The translations under genes were made by a program, and so were the position numbers. A stretch of 6,078 nucleotides of DNA from DATDMG01 sp036518955 (GTDB lineage Bacteria; Actinomycetota; Actinomycetes; Actinomycetales; Kineosporiaceae): contig DATDMG010000377.1 of NCBI GenBank assembly GCA_036518955.1, positions 1 through 6,078 on the forward strand, written 5' to 3'. Within the stretch, counting starts at the first letter, position 1, and each line of letters opens with the position of its first letter. The notes below the pieces were generated by a model. The model saw only the letters and a program-made list of their open reading frames with translations, was not told the DNA's origin and did no database searches. Below, in pieces: positions 1 to 5,897 of the stretch.

Positions 1-29
1 TCCGATCGGTGAGCCCCACGGAGACTCGC

Positions 30-1253
30 GTGGCAGAACCTGCGATCCGGCAGTTCGTACTCAAGGTGCACAGCCGATGCAACCTCGCCTGCGACTACTG
101 CTATGTGTACGAGTCGGTGGACCAGAGCTGGCGCACCCAGCCCCGTTCCATCGCCGTCGAGACGGTCCGGGCGACCGGACGGCGGATCGCCGAGCATTCC
201 GAGCGCCACGGCCTGCCCCGCGTCTGGGTCACCCTGCACGGTGGCGAACCGTTGATGATCGGCCGGCAGGGTGTGCGCGCGGTCGTGGACGAGCTGCGCG
301 CGAGCGTTGCCGGCGCCACCGAACTGGAGATCGGCCTGCAGACCAACGGCGTTCTCCTCGACGAGCGGATGGCCCGGTACCTGCTCCTGGAGCGTGTCCG
401 GGTCGGCATCAGCCTGGACGGCGGCCGCGTCGCCAACGACCGGCACCGCCTGTTCCACCACGGCGGCAGCAGCTACGACCGCGTCGTCGACGCCGTCCGG
501 CTGATGACCTCCCCCACCTTCCGGCCCGTCTTCGCCGGGATCCTCGCCACGGTGGACGTCGCGAACGACCCGGTCGAGCTCTTCCATGAGCTCACCGCCC
601 TGGATCCGGGGAGAATCGACCTGCTGCTCCCGCACGCCACCTGGGAGACGCCGCCCCCGTCCTGGGTACCCGGCCGGACGGTGTACGGCGACTGGCTCGT
701 CGCGTTCTTCGACACCTGGTACGACGCCCCCCCGACGATGGGAGTGCGGCTCTTCCAGGAGATCATGCACGCCCTGCTCGGCGGCGCCAGCACCAGCGAG
801 GCCGTCGGGCTGTCGGCGCCGGAGAGCATCGTCGTCGAGACGGACGGCTCGTTCGAGCGCAGCGACATCCTCAAAGTCACCTACCCGGGCGCGCCGACGA
901 CGGGGTACAACGTGTTCGAGCACTCCCTGGAGGACGTGCTGCACCACCCGGCCATCCGTTCCGCCGCGCAGGGCAGGTCCGCTCTCTGCGCCAGCTGCCG
1001 GTCCTGCCCGATCGTGGTCGCCTGCGGGGGCGGGCTGTACCCGCACCGTTACCGCGCCGACAACGGCTTCGACAACCCCTCCGTGTACTGCCATGACCTC
1101 GGCCGGCTGATCAACCGGATCGGCGAGCGGATCGCCGCCGACCTGGCCCGGCGGGGGATCAGTCTCGACCCGGCCCTCTCGTCGGGCGCACCCGCCGGGT
1201 CGGCACGGTCGGACGTCGAGGCCGTCCGACCACCCGCCGCTCCGGTCGTCTGA
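30..1253 (+). CDS. fxsB: FxsB-family radical SAM/SPASM peptide maturase (cyclophane-forming type)
   Basis: Predicted iron-sulfur radical SAM enzyme that crosslinks side chains of a ribosomally made precursor peptide; members of the FxsB family are described as cyclophane-forming maturases. Numbering from the GTG at 30 (407 aa), the radical SAM cluster motif CX3CX2C is at C17, C21 and C24 (CNLACDYC), followed by HGGEP at 70-74. A C-terminal SPASM-like cysteine set lies at C320, C323, C326, C332 and C354, with the family-typical GGGLYPHRYRADNGFDNPS stretch between the last two. The conserved RQFVLKVHSRC start and the LLPHATW segment also fit FxsB. I chose GTG 30 because GGAG at 20-23 sits 6 nt before it; an in-frame GTG at 9 gives 414 aa but no ribosome site is visible for it, and a start before the window cannot be excluded. 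There is no fused HEXXH domain, so this is the stand-alone form. The tail after about residue 370 is low-complexity and probably disordered. The acetyltransferase gene follows almost directly. Family call is strong; the substrate is unknown. Confidence 0.88.
   Translation: MAEPAIRQFVLKVHSRCNLACDYCYVYESVDQSWRTQPRSIAVETVRATGRRIAEHSERHGLPRVWVTLHGGEPLMIGRQGVRAVVDELRASVAGATELEIGLQTNGVLLDERMARYLLLERVRVGISLDGGRVANDRHRLFHHGGSSYDRVVDAVRLMTSPTFRPVFAGILATVDVANDPVELFHELTALDPGRIDLLLPHATWETPPPSWVPGRTVYGDWLVAFFDTWYDAPPTMGVRLFQEIMHALLGGASTSEAVGLSAPESIVVETDGSFERSDILKVTYPGAPTTGYNVFEHSLEDVLHHPAIRSAAQGRSALCASCRSCPIVVACGGGLYPHRYRADNGFDNPSVYCHDLGRLINRIGERIAADLARRGISLDPALSSGAPAGSARSDVEAVRPPAAPVV
1207..1231 (+). other. 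Stem-loop inside the 3' end of fxsB
   Basis: A perfect 8-bp inverted repeat, GGTCGGAC at 1207-1214 and GTCCGACC at 1224-1231, encloses a 9-nt loop. It lies in the low-complexity C-terminal tail of fxsB, about 20 nt before the stop codon. In the mRNA it could affect ribosome passage or relative expression of the downstream acetyltransferase, but in such GC-rich DNA an 8-bp stem can arise by chance. Confidence 0.3.
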
Positions 1254-1269
1254 TGGCGGGCGGGTGATG
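1251..1269 (+). promoter_or_regulatory. fxsB/acetyltransferase junction: two successive TGATG stop-start overlaps
   Basis: The fxsB stop TGA (1251-1253) shares its last base with an ATG (1253-1255). That ATG opens a four-codon frame, ATG GCG GGC GGG TGA, whose stop (1265-1267) again shares its last base with the ATG (1267-1269) of the acetyltransferase. Only a weak G-rich ribosome site is seen ahead of the second gene, so translation by re-initiation from fxsB is the simplest reading. The arrangement is directly visible; the mechanism is inferred. Confidence 0.5.
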
Positions 1270-2121
1270 GCCGGGCCTGCGTCGGCGTCGACCTCGCGCC
1301 CGGTCACCGGCAGCGAGTTGGCGACCCAGCTGCGCCACCTCGGGATGGGCCAGGGCGACGTGGTGCTGGTCCAGTCGTCACTGCGCAGCATCGGACGGGT
1401 CGACGGTGGCGCGAAGACCGTCGTCCAAGCCCTGTTGGACGTCGTCGGGCCGGCCGGGACCCTCGTCGTCCCCACGTACACCGCCGGGAACTGCGACCCC
1501 AGCCGCTGGGCCCTCACGCGCAAGCGTCCCGTACCGCCTGAGCAATGGCAGTCGCTGCGGGACCGGATGCCGGCCTTCGACCCGGCACGGACGCCGGCGG
1601 AGGGCGTCGGCGTGATCGCCGAGACGGTCCGGACCTGGCCGGGTGCCGTCCGCTCGGCGCACCCCCAGACCTCCTTCGCGGCGGTCGGTCCCGTCGCCGC
1701 GGCGCTGATGGCCGGCCATCCCCGCGCCTGCCATCTCGGTCCGCGCTCCCCGCTCGGGCGACTCGCCGAGCACCACGCCCAGGTCCTGCTGCTCGGCGTC
1801 CGGTTCGAGGTCTGCACCGCGTTCCACCTGGCGGAATACTTGGTGCCCGACCCGCCGGTCCGCAGTTACGAGTGCGTCGTGCGGACCGCCGGGCGCCGAC
1901 ACTGGTTCCGCTACCAGGACATCGTCCTCGACGACCGTGACTTCGGACGGCTCGGGACGGCGCTGGAGGCCGCACCTGTGGGTCGGCTGGTGCGTCGTGG
2001 CACTGTCGGAGGCGCCGACAGCCGCCGGGTTCCGTTGGCGGCCGCCGTGGAGTACGCCCGCCGCTGGCTGATCGCGCACCGGACCGGGGGAAGGGTGGCG
2101 GGCTCGGTGACGACGCGATGA
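1267..2121 (+). CDS. AAC(3)-family N-acetyltransferase (Antibiotic_NAT fold)
   Basis: Predicted acetyl-CoA-dependent N-acetyltransferase of the aminoglycoside 3-N-acetyltransferase family (PF02522), 284 aa, the normal family length. Visible family landmarks are DVVLVQSSLRSIG (31-43), the GTLVVPTYT strand (64-72), RSAHPQTSF (129-137), GPRSPLGRL (158-166) and the VCTAFHLAEYLV segment, whose H187 and E190 match the conserved His/Glu of the active site. No essential block appears missing. I prefer ATG 1267 because it overlaps the preceding mini-ORF stop; a GTG directly before it at 1264 would add one residue. The gene is co-directional with fxsB, with 13 nt between them, and is almost certainly co-transcribed. 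Classical members acetylate the 3-amino group of 2-deoxystreptamine aminoglycosides. In this setting it may instead acetylate an amine on the FxsB-modified peptide or give self-protection; both are inference. The last 10-15 residues are low-complexity. I give no resistance gene symbol because substrate specificity cannot be read from the sequence. Confidence 0.87.
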   Translation: MAGPASASTSRPVTGSELATQLRHLGMGQGDVVLVQSSLRSIGRVDGGAKTVVQALLDVVGPAGTLVVPTYTAGNCDPSRWALTRKRPVPPEQWQSLRDRMPAFDPARTPAEGVGVIAETVRTWPGAVRSAHPQTSFAAVGPVAAALMAGHPRACHLGPRSPLGRLAEHHAQVLLLGVRFEVCTAFHLAEYLVPDPPVRSYECVVRTAGRRHWFRYQDIVLDDRDFGRLGTALEAAPVGRLVRRGTVGGADSRRVPLAAAVEYARRWLIAHRTGGRVAGSVTTR

Positions 2122-2122
2122 C

Positions 2123-2138
2123 CCGCTCCGACGAGCGG
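2123..2138 (+). terminator. Short hairpin directly after the acetyltransferase stop
   Basis: CCGCTC (2123-2128) and GAGCGG (2133-2138) form a perfect 6-bp stem with a CGAC tetraloop, starting 2 nt after the stop codon. No T-run follows, which is common for GC-rich actinomycete terminators. It is a plausible but weak end signal for the fxsB unit. Confidence 0.35.
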
Positions 2139-2224
2139 ATCACCGTGCCTACGCCAGCCGCAACCGGTGAGCCGGGTGCGGCTGCGCGCGTCCGTCGTCA
2201 CCGGGCCGGTTCAGGTCACCGTCC

Positions 2225-2267
2225 GGGTCCGCGGGTGAGCCGCGGCGCCCGCTCGGGACCCTCACCC
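2225..2267. terminator. Candidate bidirectional terminator between convergent genes
   Basis: Two mutually exclusive structures overlap here. GGGTCCGCGGG (2225-2235) can pair with CCCGC (2248-2252) plus GGACCC (2256-2261) across a 3-nt bulge. Alternatively GGGTGAG (2233-2239) pairs perfectly with CTCACCC (2261-2267). The site lies 11 nt beyond the stop of the minus-strand PRC-barrel gene and about 100 nt beyond the acetyltransferase stop, where a shared terminator is expected. No clear T-run is present on either strand. Confidence 0.45.
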
Positions 2268-2277
2268 ACGGGCACCG

Positions 2278-3048
2278 TCACCCACGGTCGGTGTCGTCGG
2301 AGAGGTCGGTGTCGATCCGCTCCCGACGCAGCTGCTCCTGGACCTGCTGTTCCTCGGTCACCGTCTCGGTGCCGAGCTGCACCCGCTCGACCGGTACGGT
2401 CTCCTTCTCCACCACCGGTCGCTCGGCGTGCAGGGTGACCTCGTGCTCCGCCCCACTGAGTTCTGGTCCGGCCATGGCGGCGTCGCGGTTGGCGTCCGTG
2501 ATCGGCTCGCGGACCACCCTGGGCTCCTCGTGGCTGACCGGGACCGTCACCTGCACCGGCTCGGTGACGACGTACTTGCGCAGCCGTGCGGTACCCGCGG
2601 CCTGGCGCTCGGTGCCGACGCGCAGCTGCTCCTCCGAACGCGTCATCGCCTCGTCGCCGCGGGCGACGTCGCCGGAACCCGACTCCGTGACCGGCTGCTG
2701 CGAAGCGCGGCTGCCGGCCTCCGCGCCCTGACCACTGATATGGTAGTGCTGGTACAAGCGGTCCACCGCCTCCGGGCCCAAGGGCTCGTCGGACGAGGCG
2801 TCCACGTTCGGTGCGTCCTTCACCTGGTCCTTGGCGTACGGGACCCGGATGCGATCCTCCTCGATCTCGGCGCCGAACAGCGGGACCAGGGATTCGTGCA
2901 TCCCGAACAAGCCGGTCCGCACGCTCGCCCAACTCGGCCGGCCGCTGGTCTCGTCCATCCAGAAGGTGCCGACGGTTCCGATCTTCGTGCCCCTGAGGTC
3001 GGTGACGTCGTGGCCGTACAGCTCGGGTAGCTGCTCCACTGCGATCAT
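2278..3048 (-). CDS. PRC-barrel and DUF2382 domain stress-type protein
   Basis: 256-aa cytoplasmic protein with no signal peptide or membrane segment. Residues 1 to about 80 form a PRC-barrel (MIAVEQLPELYG, then TKIGTVGTFWMDETSGRPSW, ending near EIEEDRIRVPYAKD). Residues 85-150 are a polar Ser/Glu/Gln-rich linker. Residues 155-245 match DUF2382: LRKYVVTEPVQVTVPV, VREPITDANRDAA, SGAEHEVTLHAERPVVEKE and VPVERVQLGTETVTEE. The C-terminus is acidic. This architecture is common in actinomycetes and is often linked to general stress; the biochemical role is unknown. The reading frame stays open upstream to 3603, but I place the start at 3048: ATG there begins the conserved PRC motif and GGAAGG at 3053-3058 lies 4 nt upstream, whereas the upstream translation has no family similarity. 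It is convergent with the acetyltransferase gene and divergent from asnB, so it is its own transcription unit and probably not part of either neighbouring pathway. Confidence 0.92.
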   Translation of the reverse strand: MIAVEQLPELYGHDVTDLRGTKIGTVGTFWMDETSGRPSWASVRTGLFGMHESLVPLFGAEIEEDRIRVPYAKDQVKDAPNVDASSDEPLGPEAVDRLYQHYHISGQGAEAGSRASQQPVTESGSGDVARGDEAMTRSEEQLRVGTERQAAGTARLRKYVVTEPVQVTVPVSHEEPRVVREPITDANRDAAMAGPELSGAEHEVTLHAERPVVEKETVPVERVQLGTETVTEEQQVQEQLRRERIDTDLSDDTDRG

Positions 3049-3065
3049 AACAAGCCTTCCCCCTT

Positions 3066-3151
3066 CCCGATCAGCAACTGCATGATGTCCACTCTCCAGT
3101 TCCCGATCGAGCGGCAGGTATGCGCCGCCGACAACGGGGAAGCGCCCGATC
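3066..3151 (-). promoter_or_regulatory. Three GATCGGG direct repeats upstream of the PRC-barrel gene
   Basis: Read on the minus strand, GATCGGG occurs three times, at 3066-3072, 3102-3108 and 3145-3151 (start-to-start spacing 36 and 43 nt). The two copies closest to the gene extend to GATCGGGAA. All lie within about 105 nt upstream of the PRC-barrel start codon, where a regulator could bind. The repeats are real; a regulatory role is a guess, since a 7-mer of this composition may recur by chance. Confidence 0.22.
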
Positions 3152-3405
3152 ACCCCGGTTCGCCAGCTTTCCGTCGTCCCAGGCTTCCTTTCTGCCAGCC
3201 CGTCAGCTATTGTGCCCGCGCCGCTTCCCGCGTGCGCGTCGATCATTTCCGCCGCCCGTGACCGGGCCGGTGACCAGGCAGCTCTCGGTGCCCCCCGACG
3301 GGCCGGCGGGACGCCCGGCGCCACCAGCGGGCCGCCGCCCGGGTGCCGTACCCGTGGTAGGACCCGCATCCGCGGAGCCGGCGTGGCCAGCGCGTCGATA
3401 CCGGA

Positions 3406-3455
3406 CGAGTATTTTCTCCCCCGGCAAAAGTAGCTACTCGCCGCGCTATCGAGTA
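3406..3455 (+). promoter_or_regulatory. AT-richer patch with alternating CGAGTA/TACTCG motifs upstream of asnB
   Basis: CGAGTA at 3406-3411, its inverse TACTCG at 3435-3440, and CGAGTA again at 3450-3455 give two overlapping inverted repeats that share the middle copy. The palindrome GTAGCTAC (3430-3437) overlaps the middle copy. TTTT (3412-3415) and AAAA (3426-3429) can extend the left pair to ten base pairs, with a bulge in the 3' arm. This is the least GC-rich part of the divergent region and a good place for an operator or promoter, some 365 nt before asnB. No regulator is encoded in the window. Confidence 0.35.
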
Positions 3456-3604
3456 ACCACTTGCTCTGTCGGCGACGCGAATCTCGAAGCAGGGTAACGC
3501 TATTGCGAAGGCCGCCCGTGGGAACGCGTCGTCGCCTGGGTTCCAGGCGCTGGACGACGTCCCCCGCCGCGGCACCAGCGTCAGCACGGATCGGAGACGC
3601 CACG

Positions 3605-3832
3605 ATGGCTCCTGCCAGACCGGATATCCGCCCTGATCATCACGGGCGGCTGCCCGCCATCGGCCGGAACGGCCGGAACAGCCGGAACAGCCGGAACGAC
3701 CGGGACGGCCGGGACGGCGCTCGGAGCCAGGCCGGCTTCCGGTCAGGACCCGGACCCTGGTCTCCGCATCGGAGTGTTCACCCGAATACTCCGCCGATGT
3801 TCCTGTCGAGAGGAGTCGCATGTGCGGCATAG
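3605..3832 (+). CDS. Possible small ORF (75 aa) overlapping the asnB start
   Basis: An ATG at 3605 is preceded by GGAG at 3593-3596 with an 8-nt spacer, and the frame runs to a TAG at 3830-3832, overlapping the asnB start by 13 nt. The product would be hydrophilic, with a central tripeptide-like repeat rich in Gly-Arg-Asn/Ser/Asp (about residues 20-38) encoded by the 9-nt tandem repeat, and a Pro-rich C-terminus ending in ACAA. I recognise no family. GC at third positions is only moderate, unlike the neighbouring genes. It could be a leader peptide coupled to asnB translation, a small secondary-metabolite precursor, or simply an open stretch in the asnB leader; the last is most likely. Confidence 0.22.
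   Translation: MAPARPDIRPDHHGRLPAIGRNGRNSRNSRNDRDGRDGARSQAGFRSGPGPWSPHRSVHPNTPPMFLSRGVACAA
3664..3717 (+). repeat. Six-copy 9-nt tandem repeat in the asnB leader
   Basis: Six uninterrupted 9-nt units with consensus CCGGAACGG run from 3664 to 3717. Copies 1-4 carry CCGGAAC and copies 5-6 carry CCGGGAC, with changes otherwise only in the last two bases of each unit. The unit length keeps a reading frame, so any frame crossing it is repetitive, including the 75-codon frame above. Copy number may vary between strains through slippage. Confidence 0.85.
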
Positions 3833-5781
3833 CCGGAGTCGTCGACCTCGCGGCGGCAGTGCGCCCCGGCGCCCTGGCTCGGATGCTGGCCTCCCTCGCC
3901 CACCGCGGGCCGGACGGCGAGGGCACCTACGAGTCGCCGTCCGTAGCCCTGGGGAGCACCCGGCTGGCGATCGTTGATCCGCTGCACGGTGAGCAGCCCG
4001 TCTTCGACGAGAGCCACCGTGTCGTTGCCGTCTTCAACGGCGAGTTGTACAACCACCGAGCCCTGGCCGCCGACCTCAGGCAGCGCGGCCATCTGCTGCG
4101 CACCCGCTGCGACAGTGAGACCCTGCCGCACCTGTACGAGCTCTACCAGGAGCGGCTTGCCAGCCATCTCGACGGCGACTTCGCGTTCGCGATCTGGGAC
4201 GCCGAGACGTCCTGCCTGGTACTGGGCCGGGACCGTACGGGCGTGAAACCCCTGTACTACCTGGCGGAGGGCTCGAGGGTCGTCTTCGCCTCCGAGGTCA
4301 AGGCGCTGGTCGCGTCCGGTTACTACGACCCCTCCCCCTCCCACCAGGGACTGCTGGAGACCCTCAGCTACGGCCAACCGCTGGCCGCCAACAGCTTCTG
4401 GCAGGGCGTCCAGCAGGTAGGACCAGGGGAGACCCTCAGGTTCTCCGCCGCCGGGCTGCGCCGGTGGACCTACTGGCGGCCCTTCGAGCGAGAAGACCCC
4501 GAGGCACCCTTCCTCCGGGGCCGCGCCGCCATCGAGCGCTTCCGGTCGACATTCGTCGAGGCGATCCGCAAACGCCTTCCTGACGAGGTCGCCTGGGGCG
4601 TGACCCTCAGCGGGGGGCTGGACAGCACCAGCATCGCGTCGGTGGCCAGCCGGGAGTTCGGCGCGGACATGCCCACCTGCAGCATCCGCCTGCCGGGGGA
4701 GAAACTCGACGAGGGCACCTACTCGCGGGCGGCGAGCCGGGAGCTCGGCCTGGTCAACATCGAGGTGAGCACCGACGCCGGCGAGATGCACGACCTGCTC
4801 CCGGAAACCCTCTGGCATTTGGAGACCCCGCAGTGGTTCGGGGTGGCGCCGCCGTTCCTGAAGGTCGCCGAGACCGCCCGACAGCACGGCGTGAAGGTGG
4901 CGCTGACCGGTGACGGCGCCGACGAACTCCTGGCCGGGTACAGCATGTACCGGATCCTGACGATCCAGCGGCGCCTGCGCCGGCTCGGCTTGGACGGCGC
5001 GGCAGCACCGCTGTGGCAGCGTGCGGCACGTCTGGTCGGGGCGCCCTCGGACGTCGGCGCCGAGTTCCGCGCGGTCAACCACAGCATGCGCGACGTCACC
5101 GACAGCATGCCTGCCTGGAGCTACATCTGGATCTCCATGCAGAAGCAGGCAGCCGACGCTCTCGTCGACTACCGGGCCCTGGGCCCGCCCACGCTGCCCA
5201 CGCCACCGCAACCGCTCGACGAGTTGCGCCGAAGCCTGTACGCCGAGTACTTCACCCGGCTGCCCAACTGGATCCTCGTCCTGTCCGACCGCCTGTCGAT
5301 GGCGCGCGGAGTCGAGGTGCGGGTCCCCTTCATGGATCGCGACCTGCTCGACCTGGTGGCCGACCTCGACCCTCGTCTGATCCTCCACCTCGGGACGGAG
5401 AAGTACGTCCTGAAGGAGGCGATGCGCTCGACGGTCCCGGAAGCGGTCCGGAGGCGTCGGAAGAAGCCCTTCTTCACCCCCGTCCACCGGTGGTTCCTGG
5501 GCGGCGAACTCGCCGCCAACTACCTGTCGGCCCAGACGGTCCGCGAGCACGGCTTGTTCCGGCCCGCCGCGGTCGACCGGCTCCGCGCCATCGCCCGGGA
5601 CGAGGAGCGGACCTGGGCCAGCATCACGGCCGGATGGACCTGCCTGATGATCATGTCGACGCACATCCTCGTGGAACAGTTCACGGACAGCCGGACACGT
5701 GCCCTCGCCGATCCAGCTCACCCTGGCGGCACGGGTCGGCACGCCCCGGCGGGGCTGGCAGCACCGCTCTCGCAGGGCTGA
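3820..5781 (+). CDS. asnB: Asparagine synthetase, glutamine-hydrolysing (AsnB family)
   Basis: 653-aa class II amidotransferase that would transfer ammonia from glutamine to an AMP-activated carboxylate, normally aspartate to asparagine. The N-terminal glutaminase domain is intact: nucleophile Cys2 (MCGIAGVVDL), HRGPDG (28-33), R48, NGELYNH (73-79), DGDFAFAIWD (118-127) and RDRTGVKPLYY (137-147). The synthetase domain has the ATP pyrophosphatase loop SGGLDS (264-269), LTGDGADELLAGY (362-374), RLSMARGVEVRVPF (491-504) and RRRKKPF with K548/K549, the region of the catalytic lysine. The final 30 residues or so are a low-complexity tail. The start is secure: ATG-TGC is required for Cys2 and GAGAGGAG at 3808-3815 is well spaced. 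A long leader precedes it and a strong hairpin follows it. It may be the housekeeping enzyme or an amide-forming enzyme of a secondary pathway; long AsnB homologues occur in both settings. A lasso-peptide cyclase is unlikely because the glutaminase active site is fully preserved and no lasso protease or recognition element is adjacent. Confidence 0.93.
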   Translation: MCGIAGVVDLAAAVRPGALARMLASLAHRGPDGEGTYESPSVALGSTRLAIVDPLHGEQPVFDESHRVVAVFNGELYNHRALAADLRQRGHLLRTRCDSETLPHLYELYQERLASHLDGDFAFAIWDAETSCLVLGRDRTGVKPLYYLAEGSRVVFASEVKALVASGYYDPSPSHQGLLETLSYGQPLAANSFWQGVQQVGPGETLRFSAAGLRRWTYWRPFEREDPEAPFLRGRAAIERFRSTFVEAIRKRLPDEVAWGVTLSGGLDSTSIASVASREFGADMPTCSIRLPGEKLDEGTYSRAASRELGLVNIEVSTDAGEMHDLLPETLWHLETPQWFGVAPPFLKVAETARQHGVKVALTGDGADELLAGYSMYRILTIQRRLRRLGLDGAAAPLWQRAARLVGAPSDVGAEFRAVNHSMRDVTDSMPAWSYIWISMQKQAADALVDYRALGPPTLPTPPQPLDELRRSLYAEYFTRLPNWILVLSDRLSMARGVEVRVPFMDRDLLDLVADLDPRLILHLGTEKYVLKEAMRSTVPEAVRRRRKKPFFTPVHRWFLGGELAANYLSAQTVREHGLFRPAAVDRLRAIARDEERTWASITAGWTCLMIMSTHILVEQFTDSRTRALADPAHPGGTGRHAPAGLAAPLSQG

Positions 5782-5796
5782 CGGCGCCGGAAGGAC

Positions 5797-5828
5797 CCGG
5801 GCGGGAGCCTCCCCCAGCTCCCGCCCGG
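5797..5828 (+). terminator. Perfect 12-bp hairpin after asnB
   Basis: CCGGGCGGGAGC (5797-5808) and GCTCCCGCCCGG (5817-5828) are exact inverse complements around the 8-nt loop CTCCCCCA, beginning 15 nt after the asnB stop. It is the strongest hairpin I found in the window. There is no T-run after it. It could end asnB transcription, lower read-through into the next gene, or protect the asnB mRNA 3' end. Confidence 0.65.
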
Positions 5829-5897
5829 CTCCACCGAAGAACTCCTCCCGCAGTTCCACCCCCTCGCGGACCACCAGCGGACGGACAGGAGACAACC

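Larger units (their letters stand above)
3049..3604. other. Long divergent intergenic region with no convincing gene
   Basis: About 550 nt separate the PRC-barrel start from the first possible start codon toward asnB. Several frames stay open because of the high GC content, but their translations are Arg/Pro/Ala-rich without family motifs, lack good ribosome sites and show no strong third-position GC bias. The stretch must hold the divergent promoters. I could not fix a trustworthy -35/-10 pair on either strand. The AT-richest part is about 3405-3465, described separately. Confidence 0.6.

Noticed and set aside
2118..2438. A plus-strand ORF starting ATGA at the acetyltransferase stop
   Set aside because: It is Arg/Pro-rich, crosses the convergent terminator region and runs antisense into the PRC-barrel gene. 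The ATGA overlap alone is weak support.
3212..3433. A 73-codon plus-strand ORF in the divergent region
   Set aside because: It has no ribosome site before the GTG, no clear third-position GC bias relative to the other positions, and no recognisable motif.
3049..3603. N-terminal extension of the PRC-barrel gene to 441 aa
   Set aside because: The extra 185 residues show no family similarity, while the ATG at 3048 has a good ribosome site and begins the conserved domain.
3797..3832. FLSRG near the C-terminus of the small ORF as an FxSxx precursor tail
   Set aside because: The motif is not at the C-terminus (VACAA follows), and the bases are the asnB ribosome binding site, so the match is probably chance.
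3820..5781. asnB as a lasso-peptide macrocyclase
   Set aside because: The glutaminase half is fully intact, and no lasso B-type protease or recognition element lies beside it.
3778..5895. A 705-codon open frame on the minus strand opposite asnB
   Set aside because: It mirrors asnB codons in GC-rich DNA, where antisense frames stay open. The translation has no recognisable domain, and the plus strand encodes a full AsnB.
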